Shown: one piece after another, positions 50,201 through 64,000 of the stretch
Layout of the letters: each line of letters opens with the position of its first letter
Numbering within the stretch: the first letter of the stretch is position 1
Source of the DNA: Eriocheir sinensis
Taxonomy: Eukaryota; Arthropoda; Malacostraca; Decapoda; Varunidae
Length of the DNA stretch: 64,000 nt
Reading direction: 5' to 3'
NCBI RefSeq assembly: GCF_024679095.1
Contig: NC_066529.1
Location: forward strand, 5,434,366 to 5,498,365
Notes under the pieces: model-generated
The model's database searches: none
Told to the model about the DNA's origin: nothing
Seen by the model: only the letters and a program-made list of their open reading frames with translations
Made by a program: the position numbers and the translations under genes

Positions 50201-50865
50201 GTTGCAAGGCGTCAGCATGGAATGGACGTGAGAGGAATGGAACACAACATACTCTTAACATGGGTCTTAGTAGTGGTAGCAGGGAGGGGAGGAAAGGAAG
50301 GTGAGAGGTAGCAGGCTTCGTGGGTATGAGAGGGCGTGAGAGGACGAGATAATTATGGCGTGCCAGAAGTGGAATAGAGCAGACTTTTCAACGTGTGGCT
50401 GCTTGCGTTGCGCTGCCCTGACGCTTGCCTGTGATGTGATGGCTCATGGTGGCGTCGGTTACGTGGAATGATGACTATGATGATGATGATAGTAATGATG
50501 GTAATGATGATGATGTACTAGTAAAGCTGTCTGTCCTGTGTAATAATGACTAAAGAGAAGAGATTTAGGTATATGTGCAAAATGACGGAAAGATGAAAAG
50601 ATACACTTTTTTTCTTTACATACTATAAGGCAAAAGTCGTGGAAAATAGCAAAAAAAAAAATCTAACTTTCTGCTCGCTCCAAAATAAAATAAACTAAAC
50701 AAGATGCAAAGCGAGGAATCAACTTTACTTCCAGAGGTGTCTTAATACTCTCCTCTAAAAATAAAAAATAAATGTCTTAAATAGCAGGAAGAACGAAATA
50801 CAGAAGAGTAAAAAGGCTGCATGTTATTAAATTTACCAGAGCAAGGTGTGAGTGCAAACGAACCC

Positions 50866-50868
<3 letters not shown>

Positions 50869-50900
<32 letters not shown>
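50869..50900. repeat. (GT)n microsatellite
   Basis: About 16 units. Confidence 0.92.
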
Positions 50901-50903
<3 letters not shown>

Positions 50904-51079
50904 ATGGTCCCGCCGCGTACACGAGTTACCGCTGTTCTGCAATTAGGCCGCGCGGCGTCTCCCCGGGCGGCAGGCAGCCGGGCGTGGCGGCAGACACTGA
51001 ATACATTACACGTAGGCTTAACCGGCCCAGGAGATTACACGCGCTGACTGGAGGAGCTCTTAATAACACGCCTGCTGAA

Positions 51080-51165
51080 TTACACCACTGCTTATTATCA
51101 TTATCATTATTATTATCATTATTACTATTATTATTATCATTATCATCATCATTATTAGCACTAAA
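51080..51165. repeat. (ATT)/(ATC) tract
   Basis: Mixed ATT and ATC trinucleotides. Confidence 0.85.
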
Positions 51166-51660
51166 AGTAATATGATGATAATAAGAAAAACAAGAACAAG
51201 AGGAGCAAAAACAAGAAGAAAAAGATCATGAGAGGAAAATAAAAATAACTGAAATAAAGAACGGAAATAATAACAGCAGCAAAAAATAGCAGCAGTACTA
51301 GTAAAAATTGTACTAACATCAAAAGTAGAAGCATTAACTATACAACGGCGCGCAGCAGCTCCACTTCGGCAGTGCCTTATTATTTTTTTTTTATTATATT
51401 TGTATCCATTTCTTTAGTAAACCAGAGACCGGGAAGTAGATGCTCCCGAGGGCAAGAAAACGGACCCTTTTTCTATCAAACGGCTCCGTCTAGTCAGAGA
51501 AAAAAAAACGTGAAAAAAACTCGTATTTGTATTGCATCCACAACGTGCGAGAACAATTACCGTAGTCCTGTTTTCCATCCTGTAACTACTTCTATTGTTA
51601 CTTCATAATCACCACCTCCTAAGGGCCTCTCATAAACCCATTCACTTTATAAGCAAGAAG

Positions 51661-51836
<176 letters not shown>

Positions 51837-52107
51837 CGGAGAGGCGGGGGAGAGTCTGTATAGGCCGTAGTTGCTCAAAATCTCGCAAGTATGAGGAAGA
51901 TGTTATGAAATTCCTGCCCCGACTTATTAAGAGGAAGCTTATACAACACACGCAACACGAGGCGCCTCTTGATCTGTACCGTACCAAAGCCGGGGAACAT
52001 TTCGGAGGCGGACAGGATCAAGGGGCAGGATAACCCACACAAGAAATACGGACAAACTAGGTATCTGGACACCTCTCCTCCCGAAATTGACCTCTCTTTC
52101 GGCCACC

Positions 52108-52218
52108 TCTTTTGATTCTTTTTTTTTTTTAGGAGCAGCGAGTAGCAGGCTTTTTTTTATTATTGTTTCCTTTTTTGGGTGCCCTTGAGCTGTCTCCTTT
52201 GTTGTAGAAAAAAAAAAA
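52108..52218 (+). repeat. Dispersed repeat family A, copy 6
   Basis: Close to copy 2, including the shared TTTTGATTC plus T-run leader, aggagcagcgagtagcaggc, and gtctcctttgttgtag followed by A run. Confidence 0.85.
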
Positions 52219-53006
52219 GCTAACAGGCAGAGAGAAAAGAACACAGGCAAACCAGGTAGATGTCATAAACAGATCAACATAAGCAAGCTCTCTACGATAA
52301 AACACACTGACGCACGAATGACAGAAAGACAGGAAGGTAGAAAAGAACTAACAGAACGACAGAAGCAGACACATTAAGATAAAACACAAACTGATGTGCG
52401 AATGACAAGCAGAAAAACGCGACGAAAGAAACGACCTCAAACACACTCGAAGTAACAGACAGACAGACCGACAACCGCTGCAGTACTGGCTAACGTAAAA
52501 CACAGACATCTAGACACGAAGAAACACTACATTGACACGCTACAAACACAAGGGAAGCGAGAAATAGAGAACACAGGACTAGAATCGAGAAACAGAGAAC
52601 ACAGGAGTAAGACAGGACGACAAACAGGTGGATAAGAGAAAGTGAATATAGGAACAAGACACAAAGGTAAACTGCTAAAGAGGATAAAATGAAAAGGACA
52701 AAACCTGAGATAGCTAGAGAGGAGGAAACAAAGCAACCACGGTAAATATATGAACATAATGCGGGAGATAGAAACAGAGAGTGGAGGAGTAAAAAGAAGG
52801 ATGTACATTGAGACGAGATGGATAAGGACATTAAGGACATAGAGGCAAACGGAGAAAGAAAGAGACAGGCAGATAGACAGACGAACAGACGGACGGAGAG
52901 ACGAGAAGCAAGATCCAGTCAGCTAAGTGCGTCCGGCCCGTTCAAACACCATACAAATCAGTTCCTAGGGTCAATATTTCCAGTGCGTCCATAAAGGAAA
53001 AAAAAA

Positions 53007-53092
53007 GGGACGCCGGGAGGATTGGAACCGATGAATTTACACTCTGGATGAGACGAGAGGAGAGCAAAACATTTTCCAACCACCACACTACC
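53007..53092 (-). mobile_element. tRNA-like SINE head or tRNA pseudogene
   Basis: The minus strand has GTGGTTGGAAAATG (degenerate A box) and GGTTCCAATCC (good B box), followed by a T run at 53005-52997 that could stop RNA polymerase III. The stems do not form a clean tRNA. It lies inside intron 1, only about 55 bases from exon 1. Confidence 0.4.
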
Positions 53093-53145
53093 ACCACACC
53101 ACCACCACCGCCACACACACACGAGGTCCACACAAGAGACAGTAC

Positions 53146-53186
53146 CTGCATCCTCATGACGGAGACGAGGAGGGCAGAGAGGAACT
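53146..53186 (-). CDS. Exon 1: 5' UTR and first four codons of the signal peptide
   Basis: The start codon at 53157-53155 opens M-R-M-Q and is followed by a donor GTACTG at 53145-53140, so the exon ends in phase 0. Arthropod cuticular protein genes very often have their first intron about four codons into the signal peptide, which is what is seen here. The next compatible acceptor found on this strand is the hydrophobic exon at 13721, also phase 0, giving a complete signal peptide. It could instead belong to another gene whose second exon I failed to recognise. The GTACTG donor is weaker than consensus. Confidence 0.55.
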
Positions 53187-53219
53187 GAATGCGACCTGAC
53201 TCACTTTCACTCTTATATA
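53184..53219 (-). promoter_or_regulatory. Core promoter: TATA box plus arthropod initiator
   Basis: On the minus strand TATATAAG lies at 53219-53212 and TCAGT at 53188-53184. Taking the A at 53186 as +1, the TATA box starts at -33 and TATAAG at -31, close to the usual spacing for RNA polymerase II promoters. TCAGT is the classic arthropod initiator. The start codon follows 29 bases later at 53157. A short TATA-driven leader directly before a few signal-peptide codons is typical of highly expressed arthropod cuticle genes. Assignment to this particular gene is inferred. Confidence 0.7.
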
Positions 53220-54560
53220 CTTACCGCCTCGTCGCCCTCGCCCGACCCGTGGCACCACAGGGGTAGTGTCAAGTTCACCCGTGCCGCTGCCACTCCCCCC
53301 CCCGCCCCAGCCCCTCTCCCTCAGCTCTCCCAACCCCCTGCCCCCACCTCCCTGCCCCGACCCCCGAACTCTCGATTCCAACACCTTCCCTCCCCTGTCC
53401 ACCCCTGCTTCTTCTACCTACCCCCAGCCCCCTCCCCCAGCCCTCCCAGATCCCCCAGCTCTCCCAACCCCTGCCCTGCCCCTGTCCCCTAACTCTCGAT
53501 TCCAGCACCTCCCCCTACCACTGCTATCACCCCTTCCTCTGCCACCTACCCCACCCCCAGTCCTATTCTGAGAGGCCTACCGCTTTCCCCCTACTCATCC
53601 ATTGCCTTTCCAAACCCTCCAGTCCCTCTACAGCATTCTGACAGCCCCCTTCGCTACCCTACCCTCTAACCCTGAACCCCTCCACTCTCTGTTGCACTCT
53701 CATTCCCCTTCTAGCGTCGATTATCTTCCCCACCACCGCAATACCATTTTAACCCTACCTTCATTACACCCAACCCCGTCCTCCCCTCCCCTGTGACCCT
53801 TTAACCCCCTAAAGCACACGCATATCACCCCTCTAATATCACCCTAACATTCAACAGTAACACATCCCCCTATGAGACCCCCATCACCCTAACTCGCCAC
53901 CCCCAAGCAGAGAACCCCCCCCCCCTTCCGTTAGCATATCACCCTCCAGCTTTACCCCCATTATGTCAACCCATGATACCCCTTACCCCTACAACTCAAA
54001 CCCATCCCCATTTGCCCCAATACCGAACCCCAACAGTCACAAGCCCCCTCCCTGTCCGCAACCCCATTAGAGACCCCCCACAACCCTTTAACTTTCCCAT
54101 TGCTCAGCACCCCCCCACCCCCCACACTACCACTCAAAATAACTCTCATATCAAGACTGGACCCAGGGCAAGGTCACCCATTACAAAAAAAAAAAAAAGC
54201 GACACGTGGCGACCTCTGGCGATGAAAAATCTATTATCCGCTGGAATGGACAATTAGTGTGTGAAGAGCTGGCAACAGTGGAAAAAGAGTGAGAGGCAAG
54301 AGTGTTATTCTCCAGGGGCGGGGCGAGCGGGGCGGGGCGGGGCGGGGCAAGGGGAGGGGACAGTAGTGAAAGGGCTTTGGGGTGCTCCAGACGCGTCCGC
54401 CCATTAACCCAACCCCTGCTGGGGCTTTTCCCGTTCCTACCCGCGGCCTCTGAGTTCGGCGCGGACAGCCGTGGAGAGGACGCCGCTGTGGAAGGGAAGC
54501 AAGAGGAAGGAGGAAAGAGGCCCTGAGGAGCGATTAGAACAAAGGAAGGAGGAGAAGAGG
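53220..54560. other. Upstream non-coding DNA
   Basis: Sequence upstream of the promoter is extremely C-rich on the plus strand (53270-54140), then unique, with a ggggc-rich patch at 54310-54350. No gene seen. Confidence 0.6.
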
Positions 54561-54577
54561 AAAAAGAAAAAGTTACA

Positions 54578-54764
<187 letters not shown>

Positions 54765-55478
54765 TTGGTTCGTCTGGGAAGCTAGACAGGTAATAACCAG
54801 GTGTGTCCCGCCGTCACTCACTCGCACGCACACCGATTCACAGGGAAAGCATAAAGTAGGGTACCAAGACAAAAAGAAGTGCATGCTGCGTCTCTCTCTC
54901 TATTTAGGTCAAAGTTCGCGCTGCATTCTTGAGTTACCAATAATTTGCAATAAGTGTCAACGGCTAATCAGGTTTGTGTTGAAACCTTGAAAATAAAAAG
55001 CTCACACGTGGCTCGCATCACGGCAGGACCTGAGACGTCTGGGTCAGGTGCTGCACCCTGCCTGCTGCTGCCTGAATGTCTGCCTGGCTATCTGCTTGTC
55101 TGGGTCAGCCATGAACTTTATATGCCACTTGGTAACTATTTGTATGCAGAAGTGTCTATTCGTAGCTAGGATTGTCTGTATGTCTGTGTGTTTGCCTGCA
55201 TGCTAGATTGTCTGTTTTCTTGCATATCTTGTCTACCTGTTTGCTTCTCTGTTGCTCTGTGGGTGTGTCTGAGTCTGCGTTACCAGATTATCGTACTTAG
55301 CCTCTTATGTTTTCCGATTTCCAACCCCAAAACTGTCTGCTCCACTCCAACAACTACATTTATTTATAGTTACCGTTGAAATGTTTACTTATTAGTGTCT
55401 TTTTGCTATAGTTAAGTGTCTAGAAACGGTAAATACAATGGTGGATACGATACTCTGGCAACCCTGGGACTCTGAGTG

Positions 55479-55735
55479 TATGTCTGCCTGTCCACCTCCG
55501 TGCTCGGCTACCTAACCTGTCCCTTCACCTGGCTGTCACCAAGTATGCCTGTTCATGTATTGTTCTGGCTTTTTTTTTTCTTCCGCTCTCTTCCCCGTTT
55601 ATGTCTGCCTGTCTACCTCCGTGCTCGGCTACCTAACCTGTCCCTTCACCTGGCTCTCACCAAGTATGCCTGTTTATGTTTTGTACTTCTGGCTTTTTTT
55701 TCTTCCGCTCTCTTCCCCGTTTACGTCTGACTGTC
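55479..55735 (+). repeat. Tandem duplication, about 117-bp period
   Basis: tgtctgcctgtccacctccg and ctcggctacctaacctgtcc recur once, and the tail segment cttccgctctcttccccgtt occurs twice. Confidence 0.85.
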
Positions 55736-55897
55736 TCTCCGTCATGCGCCACTCTGTATGTGTATGGAACTAGGTTTATGTGTTCATGTTACAACCAGCG
55801 TCCATTGTTAATCTGTCTGTCTCTTTACCGGTTTACCTATCTGTCTGTCTATTTGGTATATTTGTTTGTCTGTTTATCTCACTATATGTATCTTATG

Positions 55898-56185
<288 letters not shown>

Positions 56186-56302
56186 TCACCTTCCCTATTC
56201 CTCTATCTGGTGGTCTATCTGCTTCCTTCTACAAGACAATGTTCACTTTGGAATTTGCTGAATGTTCTGATGAATATTCGGCTTAGTCTCGATGCTTACC
56301 AA

Positions 56303-56461
<159 letters not shown>

Positions 56462-56780
56462 CAGTCTGCTTTCACCTGTCCCTTTCACGTCCCTTTCTCT
56501 TTCCTAATAATTTATGCAGACAGCTAATTGATAGTGATTATGTAGACAGCCAATTGACACACACTCGTTTAAGGAGGTCAGAGGAGGCCAGTCACCCTAC
56601 ATAAGGAAGGTCCTCAGAACGAGTTACTCTCCGTGTGACTCGCCCGTCCGTAAATCAAATCAGCCTACATTTAGAATTTTAATTGTATTTGCACTGCCTA
56701 CGTGACCGGACAATTGGTTCAATTCATCCTCTTCCCTATTAACAAACCAGTTTTTTGCCTATTGATATCCAAGTAATAAA

Positions 56781-56783
<3 letters not shown>

Positions 56784-56850
<67 letters not shown>
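56784..56850. repeat. (CT)n microsatellite
   Basis: About 33 units. Confidence 0.95.
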
Positions 56851-56854
<4 letters not shown>

Positions 56855-57104
56855 TTAAAGCTCTGTGTGTTTTCCATTAGGCTGGGAAGGGAAGGGATGC
56901 GGCAGATTGAGAAGTGAGGAGGAAGGGGTGACCAGACTTGACCAATCACCACCTCCTCCTCCTCCTCCTCCTCCTCCCCACAGGACACACGTGGCACAGG
57001 ATACAAGAGATCGTCCTGCCTGGGGTCGCCATGCCCTGGATCCAGAATAATGCTGGACAAACTCATTAAAAACACCATCCCATTTTTCATCATGATATAT
57101 TTAT

Positions 57105-57107
<3 letters not shown>

Positions 57108-57149
<42 letters not shown>
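57108..57149. repeat. (GT)n microsatellite
   Basis: About 20 units. Confidence 0.93.
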
Positions 57150-57150
<1 letters not shown>

Positions 57151-57639
57151 GACATGTTTTCTCGCCTCTCCAACTCGACATTTCTTTCTATTTTCAAACT
57201 TTTCTCCCTGTTTCATATTTTTGTTTACTCCCCGCGCCGTGAAACAGACGTCCGTGTTTTCCCGACCCGTTCTGTACACGTCACATCCCTGTATAGTGTT
57301 ATTGTTCTTTTTTTTCTTCCCACTCCTTTTTCCCTTCCATCCGTCCCGCTGTCTTTCCATTATATCCTCCCATTCCCCTCATCGTATATCTCTCTTTTCC
57401 ACCTCAATGAATCCGGTTTCTCATTTTTCTTAATTTTTTTTTTTTTTGGTAGGGGGGCAGAAGCGTTTAATAATAGCGGTAATTTTCTTTTCCCTCGCTC
57501 CGGGACGCGATGGGATTTCGTTTATATTTTCTACTGCGAATTCTCATTTCATCTATTGCCTCCGTGGATCAGGATTAGGAGGGGGAATTGCAGGGTCCAT
57601 GAGCACGATGATGAGGACGAAATTTATGATGATGATGAT

Positions 57640-58240
57640 GATAATGGAGGAGGAGGAGATGGAGGAGGAGGAGGAGGAAGAGGAGAAAGGGGAGGAGGTG
57701 AAGGAGGAGAGAGGAGACAGAGGAAAACAAGTAGGAGGAGGAGGAGGAGGAGAAGGAGAAAGAGGAGGAGGTGAAAGAGAAGGAGAAGGAGGAGGTGCAG
57801 GAGGAGGTGCAGGAGGAGGGAGGAGACAGAGGAAAACAAGTAGGAGGAGGAGGAGGAGGAGGAGAAGGAGAAAGAGGAGGAGGTGAAGGAGGAGAAGGAG
57901 AAGGAGGAGAAAGAGGAGGAGGTGAAGGAGGAGGGAGGAGACAGAGGAAAACAAGTAGGAGGAGGAGGAGGAGGAGGTGAAGGAGGAGAGAGGAGACAGA
58001 GGAAAACAAGTAGGAGGAGGAGGAGGAGGAGAAGGAGAAAGAGGAGGAGGTGAAGGAGGAGAAGGAGAAGGAGGAGAAAGAGGAGGAGGTGAAGGAGGAG
58101 GGAGGAGACAGAGGAAAACAAGTAGGAGGAGGAGGAGGAGGAGAAGGAGAAAGAGGAGGAGGTGAAGGAGGAGAAGGAGAAGGAGGAGAAAGAGGAGGAG
58201 GTGAAGGAGGAGACAGAGGAAAACAAGTAGGAGGAGGAGG
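57640..58240. repeat. Polypurine GGA/GAA minisatellite
   Basis: About 600 bases, nearly all purine. gagacagaggaaaacaagta recurs six times (about 57714, 57822, 57938, 57993, 58104 and 58210) between GGA runs of varying length. Frames in both directions are repeat artefacts. Confidence 0.92.
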
Positions 58241-58968
58241 AAATAAACAAAACAAAAACCGAAGCAAGGAATAAAATAGGAAGAAACATGGAAACTAGGA
58301 AGGGCAGGCAAGATAAATTATATTGATTTATAGATGCTACCTGCTTTAATGATCTATTCTGTTGGTGAGGCTTTCCAATGACCTGCAGAGAACAAGCTAA
58401 AAAAAAAAAATCTTTCATCGTACACACGACCTCGTTCAATTCACTTCTGTCGCAACGAGAGAGCGGTCAATCCAATCCATTAAGGCGTTCGACGTTTTTG
58501 CCCTCACCACCTCCGTTAAATGTGTGTTCCCACGGAGAAACGGAGAAAAAAACTACCGACAACTGTACCGCAAGTCCGCAACGTCTCTCTTGAAGTGGTA
58601 GAGCGTTATTTCCTGCTCCTGAATGAGTGTGGAGTTGAAATATCTTTGAGTGAGCGGAGGAGGAGGAGGAGAAGATGGAGGAGGAAGAGGAGGAGCGGGG
58701 TGAGTGGGCAGAGAAGAAGAAGGAAACAAGGAAAGATCGGGAGGGGAAGGAGGAGGAGCAGGAAAAAGGAGATATGAATTTAATAACGCTAATGGTGCAA
58801 GTGCCGCACTGTGGATGTTAAGGTTATTAAAGCGTCGTACTCAGGAGTTCAATATGACGCGAAATTCAGAGTCCCGAACCTCCAATATCCCCGCCACTTC
58901 TGGCGCGAGGCGGAGGCAACGCCCTCATCCGTGAACAATAATGACGAAGACGGTACCGCTGACGACAG

Positions 58969-59121
<153 letters not shown>

Positions 59122-59164
59122 GAGCTACAACAATATTAAATGAAACACTATCAACAATATTTTA

Positions 59165-59310
59165 AAGAAGAAGCAGAAGATGACGAAGACGAAGAAAAAG
59201 AAGAAGAAGAAGAAGAAGAAGAAGAAGAAGAAGAAGAAGAAGAAGAAGAAGAAGAAGGAGAAAGAGAAGGAGAAGAAGAAGAAAAAGAAGAAGAAGAAGA
59301 AGAAGAGAAA
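59165..59310. repeat. (GAA)n microsatellite
   Basis: About 145 bases of GAA with a few GAC/GGA variants, less than 50 bases from the preceding TAA array. Confidence 0.93.
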
Positions 59311-59670
59311 GTAAACCAAGAACTAGAACAGAAAAAAGGAATAGCAATAGAAGACAAGGAAAAGTAAATAATGGTCGTTGTTTTGTTGTTGTTGTTGGTG
59401 GTGTTGGTGGTGGTGGTGGTGACGCCAGTAATAACATGGCTCCCGCGGGCACTGCAGCAAAATAATCCCACCACAAAATTTCCTCCCCGCAATAACATAA
59501 GTGGATACTCTCACGCGGACGCTTTAATAAAATAAAACGAGACCGCAAAGGAAAAAAAAACAACTCAAAACAAAGCTCCTCTCCTGACCCCCCAAGCGAG
59601 AAAGCCACCAGCGTATATGATCTTTACAGTCCAAAAAATAAAAACGGTAAGACTAAAAAAAACGGAAACT

Positions 59671-60095
59671 AAACTGTAAGAAAAATATCGAAATAAAACA
59701 GAACGGAGACCACGGCAGGAAAACGCATCAAGGGCAGTGCCGTAACAAAGGCTAAGGGTCATATTCTTAAACATTTCCGCATCAAGCTCAAGTTTTGGTA
59801 TTTCCACGGATAACTAAACTGTAAGAAAAATATCGAAATAAAACAGAACCTAGACCACGGCAGGAAAACGCATCAAGTGCAGTGCCGTAACAAAGGCTAA
59901 GGGTCATTTTCTTCAACATTTCGGCATCAAGCTCAAGTTTTGGGTATTTCCACGGGTACCTCTACGACCCTGGTGGTAGTTTGATCCTTCTTCTGTACCA
60001 TGAACCTAAGAAGACACTCATCAGAACCCAATTGACCTCCTTTTCAGCCTCAGGAAATAGTTGCTGTGTGTGGCGGAAGCGTCTGAAAATAGCGA
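59671..60095 (+). repeat. Dispersed repeat family B, copy 3, with a 146-bp tandem duplication of its front part
   Basis: aaactgtaagaaaaatatcg begins at 59671 and again at 59817 (period 146). Both copies continue through ccacggcaggaaaacgcatc and gctaagggtcat. Only the second continues into the body shared with the copies at 31978 and 45888 (accctggtggtagtttgatc, acactcatcagaaccc). Confidence 0.75.
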
Positions 60096-60114
60096 TTCAC
60101 ACCAGCATAGGAGC

Positions 60115-60312
60115 TTTACATAACACACTCTTCGTACTCAAAAACAAGAAGCAACCAGCGAATGGAGTCGTGACTGTTCGGAATACGGAAGAAAAAAGAA
60201 TAGAGGCAGCACGCGCGTACCTTACACAACCGCCTCTCCGTGCTCAAAAACAAGAAAAAGCCAATACCGTCTTGACGCTTCGGGATATGGGAAAAAGAAG
60301 AGAGAAAAGTCA
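60115..60312 (+). repeat. Imperfect tandem duplication, about 110 bp
   Basis: ctcaaaaacaagaagcaacc and ctcaaaaacaagaaaaagcc mark two diverged copies, each followed by a cttcgggatatggg-like segment and a GA-rich end. Lies just after family B copy 3. Confidence 0.5.
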
Positions 60313-60489
60313 GCACGTATAGTTGGAACTTCTCGTAAAGTCATAAAAACGTGGAGGAAGAGTTAAGGTGCGAAAGAGGGGATACTGAGAGACCGGTTCA
60401 GTACTTTCAGATTGGTAGTACTGTTGTTAGATTGTTTGTTACCTTGATATCAGGAGTTTATAAAAGAGAATAAGTGAACTTTTTTTATT

Positions 60490-60750
60490 TTTCTTATTCA
60501 AATGCCATTCCTTTCCATGCCATTCCTTTCCCTTCCCTTCCATTCTTTTCCTTTCCATTCCTTTCCTTTTATTTTCCTTCCCTTTCCTTCCTGTCCTCCT
60601 CCTTCCTTTTCAATTCCTTTCCTTTCTTTCCATTCCTTTCCTTTTCTTTCCCATTCCTTCCTTTTCTTTCTTTTTTTTCTTTACATTCCTTTCCTTTCCT
60701 TTCCCTTTCCTTCCTTTCCTCCTCCTTTCTTTTCTTTCTTTTCCTTACTT
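60490..60750. repeat. (TTTCC)n imperfect array
   Basis: Pyrimidine pentanucleotide tract, the complement type of the GGAAA array at 24756. Confidence 0.88.
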
Positions 60751-61697
60751 TTGCTACTCTTCTATTTATGAGTAGATAATGAACTTTTCTCTTATTCCCA
60801 ACTTCACCTACTCTCCCCTACTTTACCGTCCCTGTTTACTCCCTCCTCTCTACCCGTACTCCCTCTCTACTCCACCCTCACCCTCCTCCACCTGCCACTA
60901 CTCTTCTCTCCCTCCCTTCCCCGTCCCCATCCCTACCTCCACTTGAATGCCACTGAAACGACCATATCCATTTCACCTTCCTTCTCTCTCTCCCTCTCTC
61001 TCTCCCTCCTCCCCTCCCCTCCTGCATTTCTGGTACCTCAATATTTATGAGTTTGAAATGGAAAGGTGAGTGGTGTGATGAATAATGTGTGTTTCTCTCT
61101 CTCTCTCATGATGCTGTTACCTGGTTACTTGTTCTGCCACTCAAGATGCTGCGCTATGAGACGACGAGATGAGGATGCTGTGATGATGATATTTAAGATG
61201 AGGAAGATAATGATGATGGAAATTAGGTTGATGATGGTACTGATGATGATGAGGAGGAGGAGGCGGAGGAGGAGGAGGAGGATTATTACTGCCAACTTTC
61301 ACAATTTTCATATCACTTGTTGGTATATGTACTGTGATTCTCTTTTGCAACATTTGGTTAAGGGGATCTTTTTTTATCTCCCCATGGGTTGTAATACATG
61401 TCGGTGCGTAACAAACAAAGCAATCTGTTACTGGCTAAAGGTTTTCATACGGATAATACTCATGAAGTCCTTTAAGTCAAAATAAAACCGATTCAATCAC
61501 GTCCCATATTGTCCGTGCACTCTGTCAGAAGAAAAAGGGAATTATTGCTTCCCGTCGTAATGGTTTGATTCATCCCTCCAACATATAAATTTTGTGTTGC
61601 TTCAGCGCCCAGTCTATCTGTTCCAGTTTAACTTCCTGCTTCAGTGCATGAATAGTCCATGTTCCATCGCGTATTTCAGTATTTGTATTTCAAAAAC

Positions 61698-61960
61698 TGA
61701 GATATTCTTAGCTCCCTTGTATGCCCAGACTAGATAGCATTATTTGATTTTTTATTTCCATTGCTGACATCACATTCCTCTTCACTCTTTTATACAGGAG
61801 CAGTGATTTGCGATATTTGAGATTTGCGATTGAGATTTGAGATATTCTTAGCATCCCTGTTTGCCCGGACTAAGAAGTACTATTTGACTTGAGATTTCCA
61901 TTGCTGACATTACACTCCTCTTAACTCTTTTATATAGCAACAGTGATTTGCGGGCTTTCT
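61698..61960 (+). repeat. Tandem duplication, 140-bp period
   Basis: gatattcttagc starts at 61701 and 61841. Both copies continue through ttccattgctgacat and ctcttttata. The second copy runs directly into dispersed repeat A copy 7. Confidence 0.8.
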
Positions 61961-62016
61961 TTTCATTATTGTTTTCTAATTTAAGCCCTTGATCTCTTTC
62001 AATTTACTGTGAAAAA
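61937..62016 (+). repeat. Dispersed repeat family A, copy 7 (degenerate)
   Basis: agcaacagtgatttgcgggc followed by TTTTCATTATTGTTTTC and ccttgatctctttc. A partial relative, aggagcagtgatttgcg, sits upstream at about 61798. Confidence 0.6.
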
Positions 62017-62227
62017 ATGCAGGAATGATTCGTTGGCCATACATCTAAGCGGTGAAGCAGGCATCGCGTGTGGGGCAGCTCCCAGCGTGAGACAAGTGAT
62101 CACGACTTGGAAAAAAGCATCTGAAGGTCTCGCCGAAAGCACAGTCTATCGCATATCGCTGCCAGCCTCCTCAGCGCCTGTGACGACCGGCCGAGGCGGT
62201 CACCAGGGGCACCTAGCGGAGGTAATG

Positions 62228-62282
62228 AATGTTGATGATGGTGATGGTGATGGTGATGGTGATGATGATGATGATGGTATTA
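62228..62282. repeat. (GAT)/(GGT) tract
   Basis: About 18 trinucleotide units; a similar short tract follows at 62340-62358. Confidence 0.88.
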
Positions 62283-62699
62283 ACGACGGCGAAGACGGTG
62301 TTGCTACTGAAGGTGTGGAAAATAATAATGATGGATAATCATGATGATGATGATGATAGTGGAGGTAAAGATGATGATATACTACTGATTGTATTGATGA
62401 TGAAGATAAGTGAGAAGGGGAAAAAATAATGATGGTGATGGCAATAAAGACAATAAAAACAAGAAAACAACAACAATGAGTAATGAATACCACCGGACGC
62501 GAAGCAAACAAAAACAACAGCAAAAAAATGATACCTGCCAATAATTAAGCTTGATTTGCGAGGCTGCAGGTAAAAAAAATAAAAGAATGAAAAAAACAAA
62601 AGATTTTCATGCCGGCCGTAATCACAGACCCCTCGCTGGGACACGTAATTCTTGTCGTTCCAGAAACAAACAAACGAATAAACAAACACGATGGAGAAT

Positions 62700-64000
<1,301 letters not shown>

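Noticed and set aside
57553..58439. Several 230-270-codon minus-strand frames rich in Ser, Pro, Phe and Leu
   Set aside because: Translations of a GGA/GAA polypurine minisatellite, open in more than one frame at once, with no signals.

Overview
The window is eukaryotic nuclear DNA, most likely from a decapod crustacean and perhaps a brachyuran crab. Three things point there: a very high density of long GA/GT/CT, GGA and TAA microsatellites, an arthropod cuticle gene with short introns bounded by GT/AG plus a typical arthropod promoter, and a CR1-like LINE, tRNA-derived SINEs and short dispersed repeats scattered through non-coding DNA. No prokaryotic-type operons, rRNA genes or CRISPR arrays are visible. 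The taxonomic call is inference from style, not from a marker gene.

The one gene I can support well lies on the minus strand. Its downstream exons occupy 5655-13721: exon 2 (13668-13721, signal peptide), exon 3 (10751-13030, 760 codons), exon 4 (9913-10089, a 59-codon chitin-binding Rebers-Riddiford-type domain) and exon 5 (5655-8249, 864 codons plus stop). All junctions are phase 0. A matching first exon (start codon plus three codons, phase 0) sits at 53146-53186, behind a TATA box and an arthropod TCAGT initiator. If it belongs to this gene, the locus spans about 47.5 kb with a 39.4-kb first intron and encodes a secreted protein of about 1705 residues. The protein carries nine copies of a 35-residue module (six before and three after the chitin-binding domain) and a Ser/Gly/Ala-rich silk-like block with nested 11- and 20-residue repeats. 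I do not recognise the 35-residue module as a named family.

Layout: 1-3950, SINE-like elements, microsatellites and a decayed coding-like stretch; 3959-5199, a 5'-truncated CR1-like LINE on the same strand as the cuticle gene; 5655-13721, the main coding part of the gene; 13722-53145, the presumed giant intron, made of microsatellites, polypyrimidine/polypurine blocks, dispersed repeats, a fold-back element, a four-copy tandem array with an exon-like core (30.9-31.45 kb), a short TTAGG-type telomere-like tract (47.8 kb) and a few weak plus-strand exon candidates; 53146-53219, promoter and first exon; 53220-64000, upstream non-coding DNA, again microsatellite-rich.

Most open frames elsewhere are translations of simple repeats and are not annotated. 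The plus-strand exon candidates are hypotheses from splice-like signals only.
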